DNA of 64,000 bases from Aquimonas sp. (GTDB lineage: Bacteria > Pseudomonadota > Gammaproteobacteria > Xanthomonadales > Xanthomonadaceae): positions 61,473 to 125,472 of the forward strand of contig JAKOMQ010000001.1 of NCBI GenBank assembly GCA_022241605.1, given 5' to 3'. Of the stretch, positions 1 to 9,172 are shown one piece after another. The stretch's first letter is position 1. Every line of letters begins with the position of its first letter. A model generated the notes under the pieces. That model worked only from the letters and a program-made list of their open reading frames with translations. It made no database searches and was not told the origin of the DNA. Position numbers and translations under genes: made by a program.

Positions 1-1
1 G

Positions 2-1015
2 GATGCCAGCGAGCTGGCGGTGATGGGCCTGACCGAGGTCATTCGCCACCTGCCGCGCCTTTTGCGGCTGCGACGCCAGCTGCGCCAACGCCTGCTGGCG
101 CTGCGGCCGGATCTTTTCGTCGGCATCGATGCGCCGGACTTCAACCTTGGGCTGGAGCGAAGCCTGAAGTCGGCGCGTGTGCCCACCGCTCACTACGTCA
201 GCCCTTCAATCTGGGCCTGGCGCCGCGGACGCGCGAAGCGAATGGGCGAAAGCGCCGACCGCGTGCTGTGCCTGTTCCCGATGGAGCCGCCGGTGTACGC
301 CGAATACGGCGTCGATGCCCGCTTCATCGGACATCCGCTGGCAGACCATTTCCCGCTGGAGCCGCAGCGCGAGTCCTCCCGTCGCCAGCTCGGTCTCCCT
401 GCGGACGCACGGATACTGGCCCTGCTGCCGGGCAGTCGGCTGGGTGAAATCCAGCGTATTGGCGCCGACTTCATTGCCACCGCCGGCCGGCTGCAGCATG
501 AGGACGAGCGCCTGCAGGTGCTGGCGCCGATGGCCACACCGGCCTGCCGGGCGGCCTTCGAGGCTTTGCTGGCGGCAAGCCCCGGGCCGCCGCGGATCCA
601 GCTGCTCGACCAGCAGTCGCAGCTGGCGCTGCAGGCCGCGGACGCCGTGCTGCTCGCCTCGGGCACCGCCGCACTGGAGGCCCTGCTGGCGCGCACGCCA
701 ATGGTGGTGGCCTATCGCATCAGTGCGCTGACCTACTGGATCGTGCGCAGCTTCCGGATGCTCAAGGTCGATCGCTTCAGCTTGCCCAATGCGCTGGCGG
801 ATGAGCCGATCGTGCCGGAGTGCATGCAGGCGGACTGCAATCCCACCCGCCTGCACGCCGAGTTGTACCCGCTGCTCCATGTCGACAGCGCCGCCGATGC
901 GCAGACCCGTCGATTCGGCGAGATCCACAGGCGGCTGCGGCTCGACGCGAGCCGAAGCGCAGCTGCGGTGCTGTCGGAATTGATCGAGGACAGGCCCGCC
1001 GATGCTGTCCCCTGA
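2..1015 (+). CDS. lpxB: Lipid-A-disaccharide synthase LpxB, 5'-truncated
   Basis: LpxB is the GT19 glycosyltransferase that joins UDP-2,3-diacylglucosamine to lipid X to make the lipid A disaccharide, at the cytoplasmic face of the inner membrane. The window opens inside the gene: the frame is already open at base 2 ([13 protein letters not shown]), a segment that lies about 50 residues into the usual ~380-residue protein, so the real start is outside. Visible family blocks are [14 protein letters not shown], the FPMEP segment, [21 protein letters not shown] and [12 protein letters not shown]. It overlaps rnhB by 14 nt, the arrangement common in gammaproteobacteria, where lpxA-lpxB-rnhB form one transcript. 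The family assignment is secure; the missing N-terminus is simply cut by the window edge. Confidence 0.95.
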   Translation, partial: DASELAVMGLTEVIRHLPRLLRLRRQLRQRLLALRPDLFVGIDAPDFNLGLERSLKSARVPTAHYVSPSIWAWRRGRAKRMGESADRVLCLFPMEPPVYAEYGVDARFIGHPLADHFPLEPQRESSRRQLGLPADARILALLPGSRLGEIQRIGADFIATAGRLQHEDERLQVLAPMATPACRAAFEALLAASPGPPRIQLLDQQSQLALQAADAVLLASGTAALEALLARTPMVVAYRISALTYWIVRSFRMLKVDRFSLPNALADEPIVPECMQADCNPTRLHAELYPLLHVDSAADAQTRRFGEIHRRLRLDASRSAAAVLSELIEDRPADAVP

Positions 1016-1640
1016 GCCGCCATGCAGCGCGTCCACGCCGGGCATCGCCGGCGTCGATGAAGCAGGACGTGGCCCGCTGGCCGGCCCGCTGGTGGTGGCC
1101 GCAGTGCTGCTGGATCCACGCCGTCCGATCGCAGGACTGGGCGACTCCAAGCGCATCAGCGCACGCCGTCGCGAGCAGCTGTTCGAGCAGATCATGGAGC
1201 GCGCGCGCGGCTGGCATATCGAATTCGTCGAGGCCAATGAGATCGATACGCGCAACATCTTCCGGGCCACCCTGGAGGGCATGCGACGTGCGCTGCTTGC
1301 GCTGTCGCCCGTCCCTGCGCTGGCGCGAATCGACGGCAATCAGCTACCGTCCGGCCTGCCCTGCCCGGCAGAAGCCTGGGTGGGCGGGGACGCGCGTGAC
1401 CCTGCCATAGGTGCGGCCTCCATCCTTGCCAAGGTCAGCCGCGATCGCGCCCTCCTCGCGCTTGATCAAAGCTATCCCGGCTACGGGTTTGCCGCCCACA
1501 AGGGCTATCCAACACCTTCACACCTCGCCGCCCTGGCACAGCTCGGGCCCTGCCCCGCGCACCGGCGCAGTTTTGCGCCGGTGAGGAGGGCGCTGCAGGC
1601 GGGCTCTGCGTCCGAGCCTGCTGTTGCTTCACTGTTTTGA
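1002..1640 (+). CDS. rnhB: Ribonuclease HII
   Basis: RNase HII removes ribonucleotides and RNA primers from RNA-DNA hybrids. The 212-residue product has the type 2 RNase H signature [13 protein letters not shown] near residues 17-29, with catalytic D19 and E20. It also has GDSKRIS, the ARIDGN aspartate, and [11 protein letters not shown], which supplies the last acidic residue, followed by the conserved [17 protein letters not shown] segment. The ATG lies 14 nt upstream of the lpxB stop, so the two are probably translationally coupled. About ten residues precede the core, a normal length. Unlike the usual arrangement, dnaE does not follow directly; it lies almost 9 kb downstream behind GGDEF and proline genes. 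Confidence 0.95.
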   Translation: MLSPEPPCSASTPGIAGVDEAGRGPLAGPLVVAAVLLDPRRPIAGLGDSKRISARRREQLFEQIMERARGWHIEFVEANEIDTRNIFRATLEGMRRALLALSPVPALARIDGNQLPSGLPCPAEAWVGGDARDPAIGAASILAKVSRDRALLALDQSYPGYGFAAHKGYPTPSHLAALAQLGPCPAHRRSFAPVRRALQAGSASEPAVASLF

Positions 1641-1752
1641 ACGCATGACCCGGTCGGCCTCGACGTCAGCGCCCACGTATGGCTTACAGCCGCTAACATG
1701 CGAGATTCCTCCGCAACGCCACTGCTTCTGGGGATTGCATGGGCTCCTGCCA

Positions 1753-3132
1753 ATGCCGCTGAGTTCCGGGCCGCCGCGCCAGCGCTACCACCGCATGTAC
1801 TTACTCGCACTGTGCCTGGCGTTGATCGCCGCCCTGTCACTGTCGGCAGCATCGGCCTCCGCAGACAACCAAACCCTCTCGCATCCGCCAGCGTCGCATC
1901 TTGCACACTGGGACGGATCGCACTGGCTCGGCACGTCTGCTGGGCTGTTCCGCATCGAGACCGGATCAGCTGAATCCCGGGCGATCGCAGGCATCGGCCC
2001 CGTGCAGGCGCTGCTGGCTGATGAGCAGGCGCTGCTGGTGCTCGACCGGCAGCACCTGTGGGTGCTGGCGGCCGGCCGACCGTTCCAGCAGCTCCCGCTG
2101 CCAGCCGAGCCGCGGCAGCTACTGCCCGCTCGACTGGGTTGCGCCTGCTGGTGGCTTCGCACCGGAGGCGGGCTTTCGCTGCTGCAGCGGATCGGCGAAC
2201 ACTGGAAGGTCGTGCCGCTGCCCGGGGCGGAGCTGACTGCAGACGCCTATCTGCTCAAAGATGACGGCGAGTGGCTGTGGGTGCTGGATGCCGGTGTGGT
2301 GTCGCAGCTTCCCAGCCTTGCCCTGCTGGGAGCAGAAGCGCCAGCGGGTGCACGCTGGACACTGGCCGGGGCGCGCGCCGTCGATCCTGCACAGCCCTCG
2401 CCGGCGTCGGATCCTGCTCTGCGCGCAGACTTCTGGCGAGGCGCGGCGACCGCGACCTTGCTCGCCCTGCTTCTTGCCGGGGTCGTGCGCTACGAGTCCG
2501 CTCGGCGTGAACGCAGACTGGCGCGAGAGCGGCAGCAGGAGCTTGATCGCCAGGTGCAGCGGCGTACGGCCGATCTTGAGATCGCCAACCGGCAGCTGCG
2601 CGATCTCGCCGATACCGACGCGCTGACAGGGGTATCCAACCGGCGTCACTTCGACCGCCTGCTGCGCGAAGGTTTCGAGCGTGCGCTGCTGACGCGTCGC
2701 CCGCTTTCGGTGCTGATGATCGACGCAGACCAGTTCAAGAGCTACAACGATCAGCACGGCCACCTGGCAGGTGACGATGCCCTGCGAGCGCTGGGCCAGT
2801 GCCTGCAGCAGGCGGTGCGCAGCGACACCGTGGTGGCGCGCTTTGGTGGCGAGGAGTTCGCAGTGATCGCACCCAGTGGTCGACGCGAAGCCCATGGCTT
2901 GGCGGAACGCCTCCGGCGGACGGTTGAGCGCGATTGCCCAACCACGGTCAGCATCGGCACGGCCACTCTCGACGCCGGCAAGGACAGGGATGAACCGGCA
3001 CTGCTGGCCCGCGCCGACAGGGCTCTTTACGCGGCCAAGGCCGCCGGCCGCAATCGTGTCGCCAGCGCCGAAGACGCAGCAGTCAACGACTTCACCCCGA
3101 GAACCAAGCCTCCGGCAGCATCACGGAAGTAG
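1753..3132 (+). CDS. Membrane-anchored diguanylate cyclase with periplasmic sensor region
   Basis: Predicted to make cyclic di-GMP from GTP. From the chosen ATG the product is about 459 residues. It has a signal peptide or anchor (LLALCLALIAALSLSAASASA), a periplasmic region of about 210 residues with WDGSHWLGTSAGLF-like blade motifs, a transmembrane helix (ATATLLALLLAGVV), a coiled coil (LARERQQELDRQVQRR) and a C-terminal GGDEF domain with GGEEF at residues 365-369. The I-site position nine residues before GGEEF reads RSDT instead of RxxD, so product inhibition may be weak. A later ATG at 1795 would remove the positively charged n-region, and no clear ribosome-binding site decides between them. 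The activating signal cannot be read from the sequence. Confidence 0.85.
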   Translation: MPLSSGPPRQRYHRMYLLALCLALIAALSLSAASASADNQTLSHPPASHLAHWDGSHWLGTSAGLFRIETGSAESRAIAGIGPVQALLADEQALLVLDRQHLWVLAAGRPFQQLPLPAEPRQLLPARLGCACWWLRTGGGLSLLQRIGEHWKVVPLPGAELTADAYLLKDDGEWLWVLDAGVVSQLPSLALLGAEAPAGARWTLAGARAVDPAQPSPASDPALRADFWRGAATATLLALLLAGVVRYESARRERRLARERQQELDRQVQRRTADLEIANRQLRDLADTDALTGVSNRRHFDRLLREGFERALLTRRPLSVLMIDADQFKSYNDQHGHLAGDDALRALGQCLQQAVRSDTVVARFGGEEFAVIAPSGRREAHGLAERLRRTVERDCPTTVSIGTATLDAGKDRDEPALLARADRALYAAKAAGRNRVASAEDAAVNDFTPRTKPPAASRK

Positions 3133-3370
3133 CAGCACGGCGTGGCGCGCGCGTGGCGGCAATACGACTGTCGGATCAAGAAAGCCTGCGGGCACTCCAT
3201 CCGGGCGAAACCACCCTGCTGAGCACGGTCAGCGAAAGTGCCCGTCGGATAACGCGCGTTTGGGGCGCACATCCCGGACAACGCAGGGTGCAGCGACGGC
3301 AGGGCTTGACTGGCGCGGGCGACTTCGCGGCTCAACGCGCCCACGGCGCGCCGGCCAACCGGGTGCACCT

Positions 3371-5491
3371 TCAATGCAGAATCACAGTCTGCACGTCCGC
3401 CCATCCGGCGCGCTCGGCGCCCTCGAAATCGTCGATCACCGCGGCGGCATCGACACCCGCGGCGATCCCCAGCATCGCAACCGCCCGCGATCGGCCGCGG
3501 CTCTTGGCAGCGTACAGGCCGAGATCGGCGATCTGCAGTGCGGCTTCATAGGTGCAGGTACCGCTTTCTCCAGTGCCGTCGAAGCAGCACGCACCGAGCG
3601 AGAGGCGCACGTCCAAGGCGGCTTCACCGCTCTCCACCGGACTACAAGCGGCTGCGGCCAGCAGCCGCTGGGCCAGAGCAAGCGCGCGCGAGGGAGGCAG
3701 ATCCCGTGCCACCAGCAGGAACTCCTCGCCGCCCCAGCGCACCAGCAGATCGCCGTCGCGAACGCAGGCGGAAAGCCGGGTCGCGAGCTCGCACAGCACC
3801 GCATCGCCGGCCGCGTGCCCGTGGCGATCATTCAACTGTTTGAAGTGATCGATATCCATCAGCAGCAGGCAGCCACGAGCCGCATCGCCGGCCTCCTGCA
3901 GCCAGCGCGCCAGCGCCCTGCGATTGGCCAGGCCAGTCAGGGGATCACGCTCGGACTGCACGCGCAGGCGTTCGCGACTCGCAATCAGGCTCATTCGGGT
4001 GCTGCGCAGCCGTCGCCGCAGCGCCCATCCGGCAAACACGAGCATCAGCACCACGCCGGTCGCAAGGAAACCGATCCGCAGCTGGAGATCGCGCGCCTCG
4101 ATCTCGGAGCTGCTCAACTCCAGCTGGCTTTGCAGCAGCTCCAGCTGTCGCTGACGCAGCTCGGCATCGAATCCGACTTCGACCTCGCGCAGCGCCGACT
4201 CGATGTTCTGTCGCACTATCCGGGCGGACAATTGGCGCTCGCGGTGGAACAGCTCCAGCGCGCTGGCAGCCTCACCCGCCGCTGCGTAGGCTTCGCCAAA
4301 CTCGCGCAACAGCAGGGCGCGTTCACCGTCGCCACCGATCTGGTCGAGCAGGGCTTCCGCCTCGACCCGATCCGCTTTGGCCTGCACCAGCTGGCCAAGC
4401 GCGATACGGGCGACGCCTGCGTTGATCAACAGGGTTTGCTGCACCTGCAGGTCGCCGATCTCGCGAGCGAGCAGCAGCGCACGCTCGCTCTCGCGAAGCG
4501 CTTCGGCAGGCTGTCCCAGCCGTAGTCGCGCATCGGCCATATTGTTCATCGCCCTGACTTCCAGGCGCGGCAGCCCGGCGCTGCGGGCCTTGACCAGGGC
4601 GGCACTGGAGCTCTGCAGCACGCGCTCGGGCAGCCCCCGGAAGGCCGCGGTGGCGGATTCCATCAACAGCAGCTGCGCTTCAAGACTGGGATCATCGAGC
4701 CGAGTGCCCGAAGTGCGGGCGAGCGCCTCGAAACGGTCGACATCGGCGGTGGACTCGCCATCCCGAGCGGCGAGATGGGCAAGCATCGCCCATGCTTCCG
4801 CGGTGCGCGCCAGATCGCCGGCGGCCCGCACCAGGTCCAGCCGCGCAAGTGTGTCTGCGCGCGCTTCGGCAAGTGCGCCACGCGCCAGATGCAGGCGTTC
4901 GCGCAGTCGCAGTGCGTAGCTGATCGCCCGGTAGTCACACTGCGGAAACTCCTGCAGCAGGGGCGCCGTCTGCGGGCCACTGTCCGCGTCAGGCGTGGCC
5001 AGCCGCAGGCTGCTCGCCGCCGGACACACGGCAAGCAATCCATCCATGCCCAAGCGCAGCTCGCTGAGCGCGAGGCCGGGCTTGGCCTGGCGCTCGGCCA
5101 GCAGCCCACGCAGCAGCCGCGCGTGGCCGCGGACCAGATCGTCAGCGGCATTACCGGCCTGCTCCCAGTCAAGAATCGCCTCCTCCATGCCGTCGAGCCG
5201 GCCTGCGCTGATCAGCACCTGCAGGCGCAGGCGCGCCAGCATCCTCACCTCATCGCTGTCTACGGGAGCCTCCCGCAGCAGCTGCTGGAGTCTCTCCAGC
5301 GCGGCATCGGGCAGCTCCCGCGCATCGCGCAGGGCCTCGTCGGCGCGCGCCGCGGGGCTGCCGATGCGGCTGTCGTTCAGGCCAAGCCCCTCGGTCGAGG
5401 CCGCCAGGCCCGGCATCGTGGCAAGCACGGCCAGCAGGGCGAGCGTACGCAAACGGAGCTTCGGCAGCCGGAGCCATTCGAACAGGCTCAT
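3371..5491 (-). CDS. TPR-containing membrane diguanylate cyclase (paralogue 1)
   Basis: A 706-residue predicted cyclic-di-GMP synthase. The N-terminal hydrophobic segment (LRTLALLAVLATMPGLA) is followed by roughly 500 residues of alpha-helical TPR-like repeats (for example GLPRLEVRAMNNMADARLRLG). Next come a transmembrane helix (IGFLATGVVLMLVFAGWAL), a short coiled linker and a GGDEF domain starting at SERDPLTGLANRRAL. The active-site motif is RWGGEEF and the inhibitory I-site is intact (RDGD, spaced as RxxD before GGEEF). Its ATG overlaps the stop of the upstream paralogue in an ATGA junction, so I chose this start over a longer open frame that would run deep into the upstream gene. The domain order suggests a periplasmic ligand-binding sensor. 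Confidence 0.88.
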   Translation of the reverse strand: MSLFEWLRLPKLRLRTLALLAVLATMPGLAASTEGLGLNDSRIGSPAARADEALRDARELPDAALERLQQLLREAPVDSDEVRMLARLRLQVLISAGRLDGMEEAILDWEQAGNAADDLVRGHARLLRGLLAERQAKPGLALSELRLGMDGLLAVCPAASSLRLATPDADSGPQTAPLLQEFPQCDYRAISYALRLRERLHLARGALAEARADTLARLDLVRAAGDLARTAEAWAMLAHLAARDGESTADVDRFEALARTSGTRLDDPSLEAQLLLMESATAAFRGLPERVLQSSSAALVKARSAGLPRLEVRAMNNMADARLRLGQPAEALRESERALLLAREIGDLQVQQTLLINAGVARIALGQLVQAKADRVEAEALLDQIGGDGERALLLREFGEAYAAAGEAASALELFHRERQLSARIVRQNIESALREVEVGFDAELRQRQLELLQSQLELSSSEIEARDLQLRIGFLATGVVLMLVFAGWALRRRLRSTRMSLIASRERLRVQSERDPLTGLANRRALARWLQEAGDAARGCLLLMDIDHFKQLNDRHGHAAGDAVLCELATRLSACVRDGDLLVRWGGEEFLLVARDLPPSRALALAQRLLAAAACSPVESGEAALDVRLSLGACCFDGTGESGTCTYEAALQIADLGLYAAKSRGRSRAVAMLGIAAGVDAAAVIDDFEGAERAGWADVQTVILH

Positions 5492-7539
5492 TCGCCTTCC
5501 CCGGTGAGCTGCACCAGATCGGCACGCCCCAAGGCCTCGGCCTGCTCCAGATCCGCAGCCACGGTTGAGAGCGTCTGCGGCGCGCGAAGATCCAGGGACT
5601 TGATTCCGATTGCGCGATCGCGCCCCCTGAGCTTGGCCAGATAGAGGGCGGCATCCACCAGGCGCAGGGACTCCTCGAAAGCGACCGAGTCGGCCTCGCG
5701 CTCGCCAGGCAGCGGCCGCGGGACAAATCCGATCGAGGCCGACACCGGGATACGTTGATCGAGGTGTGAGACCGGCCGACCCAGCTCGGCGAGCACCAGC
5801 TGCACGCGCTGGCACAGAGCCAGCCAGGGCATTGCTCCAAGCAGCAGCAGGAACTCCTCGCCACCCCAGCGCGCGGCCAGATCCGATTCGCGGCAGCTGG
5901 CGCGCAGTCGGCGCGCGATTTCCACCAATACAGCGTCGCCTGCGGCATGGCCGAAACGATCATTGATGGACTTGAAGTGGTCCACGTCCACCAGCACCAG
6001 GCAGCCGAGAAAGCCGGATTCAGCGCCCTCATGGCGCAGCACGGCCTGCACATGGCGACGGTTGGCGAGGCCCGTGAGGGCATCGCGCTCGCTTTGCAGG
6101 CGCAGCTGAGCGTTGACTCCCATCAGGTTCCGATTGCTCCGACGAAGCTCGCGAACGCCCGAGGCGAGCAGAAAAAGCACCCCAATCAGCATCAGGGTCA
6201 GCAAGGCCCAGACCCACTGCTGCAGGCCGCGCGCGCGCAGCTTGGCCGCAGCCAGTGCATTGCCGGCATCCAACTGCTCGATCTGTGCCTGCCTTCGGCG
6301 GGCTTCGTATTCACCCTGAAGCGCGGCAATGCTGCGCTGCTGGTCCTCGCGAAAGATCGAATCCTGCAGCCGACGCGCGGCATGGAATGCCTGCACCGCG
6401 CCGGCGAGATCGCCAGCCTTCTCGAGTGCGGCGCCCAATTCCAGCTGGGTCTGGGCAAGGTCGCTCAGGCGGCCATCGGTTTCGTCGATTTGCACGCTCT
6501 GGGCCACGAAGTCCCGCCCCTGTTCCAGCTGGCCCTGGCCGATCAGCGCCAGCCCCAGGTTGACCAGAGCCAGCGAGCGCGCGACCCGGCTTTCCTGCTG
6601 CTCAGACGCCGCCAGCGCCTGCCTCGACACCCGCTCGGCTTGGGGGTACTCAGCGTTGACGAGGTGGTAATGGGCGATATTTCCGTAGAGCAGAGGCAAA
6701 ACCGCCTCATTGCCGGACTCGAGCGCCGTGGCTACGGCGAGCGTCATCGCGGCCAGGAAGCCCTCCGCATCGCCCGCCTGCTCCAGCACAACGCCCTGGG
6801 TGCTGTAGGCGTCGATCAGCAGGGCGGGATCGTTGGTCTGACGCGCCAGCGCCACCGCCTCATCCGCCAGCAAGCTGGCCTCACCGCCTTGCTCAAAGCC
6901 GATCAAGGTGCCCGCCAGCGAAGAGCGCACCAGCGAGCGCCAGCTGAGGTGGCCCACCGCATCGGCAAGGTCGACGGCTCTGCGATAGGCCTGCGCAGAC
7001 GATCCCAGGTCTCCCGCGGCACCGGTGGCAGCACCGAGGTTGTACCAGTAGCGAAGACGCTCGCGCGGCGACAGCTCGGCCTCAACCCGGTCGGCCAGCT
7101 CGGCGAGCGGCGCTGCGATGCGCGGCATGCTGGTCGCACGAGCGCTCATCCGCAGTTCAATCTGGCGCGCCACCAGATCGCTGCCGTCGGCCCGCGACTG
7201 CCCGCGCCGATACAGCTCCGCCACCACCTCGAGGGCGGTCTCCCGATCGCCTGCGGCGGCATGCATGCGACCCAGCAGGCCCAGCAACTCGCGCCGGAGC
7301 CCAGAGCTCTCGGGCACGGCTTCCAGAAGCTGCTGCATCTCGCCGAGCGCGCGCTGGACGTCGACCTGTGCGAGGTCCTCGATCACCAGCGAGCGTCGGA
7401 TCAGGTCGGACTCGTCGGCCCGCGACTCAGCCCCTGACTGAGGGAGCGGCTGGGCCTGCAGTGAGCTTGCGACTGCGCCGGCGGCCAGCGCGATCAGGCA
7501 CGGAAGCAGCCAGCGAACCCGCGCAAAGACCTTGGCCAT
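5488..7539 (-). CDS. TPR-containing membrane diguanylate cyclase (paralogue 2)
   Basis: A 683-residue protein with the same architecture as its downstream neighbour: signal or anchor sequence (VRWLLPCLIALAAGAVASSLQA), a long TPR-like helical region, one transmembrane helix (WVWALLTLMLIGVLFLLASG), then a GGDEF domain beginning SERDALTGLANRRHV. It has RWGGEEF and an intact I-site (RESD). Shared blocks such as DVDHFKSINDRFGHAAGDAV indicate that the two genes arose by tandem duplication. The ATG was chosen because it directly precedes the signal peptide; upstream codons encode arginine-rich sequence unlike a signal. The stop overlaps the next start by 4 nt, so co-translation is likely. It should synthesise cyclic di-GMP in response to an unknown periplasmic cue. 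Confidence 0.88.
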   Translation of the reverse strand: MAKVFARVRWLLPCLIALAAGAVASSLQAQPLPQSGAESRADESDLIRRSLVIEDLAQVDVQRALGEMQQLLEAVPESSGLRRELLGLLGRMHAAAGDRETALEVVAELYRRGQSRADGSDLVARQIELRMSARATSMPRIAAPLAELADRVEAELSPRERLRYWYNLGAATGAAGDLGSSAQAYRRAVDLADAVGHLSWRSLVRSSLAGTLIGFEQGGEASLLADEAVALARQTNDPALLIDAYSTQGVVLEQAGDAEGFLAAMTLAVATALESGNEAVLPLLYGNIAHYHLVNAEYPQAERVSRQALAASEQQESRVARSLALVNLGLALIGQGQLEQGRDFVAQSVQIDETDGRLSDLAQTQLELGAALEKAGDLAGAVQAFHAARRLQDSIFREDQQRSIAALQGEYEARRRQAQIEQLDAGNALAAAKLRARGLQQWVWALLTLMLIGVLFLLASGVRELRRSNRNLMGVNAQLRLQSERDALTGLANRRHVQAVLRHEGAESGFLGCLVLVDVDHFKSINDRFGHAAGDAVLVEIARRLRASCRESDLAARWGGEEFLLLLGAMPWLALCQRVQLVLAELGRPVSHLDQRIPVSASIGFVPRPLPGEREADSVAFEESLRLVDAALYLAKLRGRDRAIGIKSLDLRAPQTLSTVAADLEQAEALGRADLVQLTGEGE

Positions 7540-7891
7540 CGCGAGGATTCTCGCGCTTGAAGAGAAGCAGCGATGCGCAGCCATGCTCACGCAGCACCGT
7601 CCCAACTGGCGGACAGGGCCGCGCGCGCGTGCAGCAGCGGGGCTGCGGAGAACTTGAAACGGAAGAGCCTCATTGTGCTGAGCCAAGCAAGAGCCATGCC
7701 CCGTCTTTGCGCGCTGCGAACGGCACGCTCGCTCACTGCGCTGGCTCGGGCAGCCGAATCCACTCAGAGCGTGTGCAGAAAAAACCCGGACACCGTAGCG
7801 AGGGCGTCGCTGGGCGTTCGTGGCAAAGCGCGGCGCGTGAATTCAAGGGAGTTTGGTGAACCAGATGACCGCAGGATTTTTTCACGGGCTC
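7540..7891. other. Intergenic stretch with no recognised gene
   Basis: This gap lies between the start of the upstream GGDEF gene and the stop of proA. Open frames across it are short and lack family motifs. Part of it must hold the promoter of the two-gene GGDEF operon, but I see no convincing -35/-10 pair or operator. No strong hairpin followed by a T-run marks the end of proA. Confidence 0.5.
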
Positions 7892-9172
7892 TCAAGCCCT
7901 TGGCAGGTAGTCACCCCGCCCCACCCACTTCCAGCTGGTCAGCTCGGCCGGCCCGACTGGGCCCCGCGGCGGCAGTCGGCCGGTGGCAACGGCCACCTCC
8001 ACGCCCATGCCGAACTGGCCGCCGTCGGTGAAGCGGGTGCTGGCGTTGTGGTAGACGGCCGAGGCGTCTACCGCGTTGAGAAAACGCGCAACGGCTTCGG
8101 CGTCTTCGCTCAGGATCGCCTCGGAGTGCCCGCTGCCGTGTCGGGCGATATGGCCGATGGCGGCCTCGACGTCTTCCACCAGCTGGACGCCCATCGCCAG
8201 GCCCAGCCATTCGCGGTCGAAATCTCCTGCCGCCAAGGCTTCGACGCGGCCACCGCCCGCCGCCAGCAAGCTGGCGGCCTCGCCCTCGGCATGGAAGACC
8301 ACCCCGAAGCCCGAAAGACGCTGCGCCAGCGCCGGCAGCAGCGGCTCGGCCGCGCTGGACTGCACCAACAGGGTATCCAACGCGTTGCAGACGGCGGGGC
8401 GCTGCACCTTGGCGTTTTCGATCACTGCCAGCGCGCGCTCGAGATCGGCGCTCGCATCCACGTAGATGTGGACCACGCCGACGCCGCCGGCGATCAGCGG
8501 GATACGGCTCTCGCGCCGGCACAGGTCGATCAGGCCCTGGCCGCCGCGCGGCACCATCACGTCGATGCAGTCGGCCAGCTGCAGCAGCTCGGACACGGCC
8601 TCACGCTCGGGGGCATCGATGAAGCTGACGATGGCCTCGGGCAGCCCGGCCGCGCGCAGCGCCTCATGCAGCAGGGCAACCAGGGCGAGGTTGGTCTGTC
8701 GGGCCTCGCGGCCACCACGCAGCACCACGGCGTTGCCGGATTTCAGTGCTGCGGCAGCGATGTCGACCGTGACATTCGGCCGCGCCTCGTAGATCACCCC
8801 AACCACCCCGATCGGCACCCTTCGGCGGGCGATGCTGAGCCCGTTCGGCAGCGCGCGTCGATCAAACTCCTCGGCCAGCGGATCGGCCAGTGCGGCGACC
8901 GTGCACATGTCGCCGGCGAGGCCGTCCAGACGCGGGCCGTCCAGACGCAGGCGATCAAGCAGGGCCGGCCCAAGTCCGGCCGCCGCGCCCGCGTCCAGAT
9001 CGCGGACATTGGCCTCGGCCAGCGGTGCGCGCTGCTCGACCAAGCGCCGGGCGACATCCAGCAGCAGGACATTGCGCGCGGCAGCGTCGAGCCGCGCCAG
9101 CGAGGGCTGGGCCTCGCGCGCGGCACGCGCCTGCGCGGCGAGGCGCTCGGCGCGGGGGGTCTGTTCGGTCAT
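7892..9172 (-). CDS. proA: Glutamate-5-semialdehyde dehydrogenase
   Basis: ProA reduces gamma-glutamyl phosphate to glutamate-5-semialdehyde with NADPH, the second step of proline synthesis in the cytoplasm. The 426-residue length is normal for the family. Recognisable blocks include VPIGVVGVIYEARPNVTVD, the glycine-rich nucleotide segment ALKSGNAVVLRGGREA and VPRGGQGLID. The catalytic cysteine lies in QRPAVCNALDTLLV, and the C-terminal segment reads FTDGGQFGMGVEVAVATGR. Its ATG overlaps the proB stop by 4 nt, so the two enzymes, which share an unstable intermediate, are translated together. The order proB-proA is the usual one. Confidence 0.97.
   Translation of the reverse strand: MTEQTPRAERLAAQARAAREAQPSLARLDAAARNVLLLDVARRLVEQRAPLAEANVRDLDAGAAAGLGPALLDRLRLDGPRLDGLAGDMCTVAALADPLAEEFDRRALPNGLSIARRRVPIGVVGVIYEARPNVTVDIAAAALKSGNAVVLRGGREARQTNLALVALLHEALRAAGLPEAIVSFIDAPEREAVSELLQLADCIDVMVPRGGQGLIDLCRRESRIPLIAGGVGVVHIYVDASADLERALAVIENAKVQRPAVCNALDTLLVQSSAAEPLLPALAQRLSGFGVVFHAEGEAASLLAAGGGRVEALAAGDFDREWLGLAMGVQLVEDVEAAIGHIARHGSGHSEAILSEDAEAVARFLNAVDASAVYHNASTRFTDGGQFGMGVEVAVATGRLPPRGPVGPAELTSWKWVGRGDYLPRA

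Noticed and set aside
5492..5815. A 108-codon N-terminal extension of the first TPR-GGDEF protein
   Set aside because: It lies inside the upstream gene, is arginine- and glycine-rich, and precedes the ATG that forms the ATGA junction and the signal anchor.
2876..7437. Long open frames on the plus strand across the two GGDEF genes (up to about 550 codons)
   Set aside because: They are antisense to clear TPR-GGDEF genes, show glutamine- and arginine-rich composition without motifs, and arise from GC-rich codon bias.
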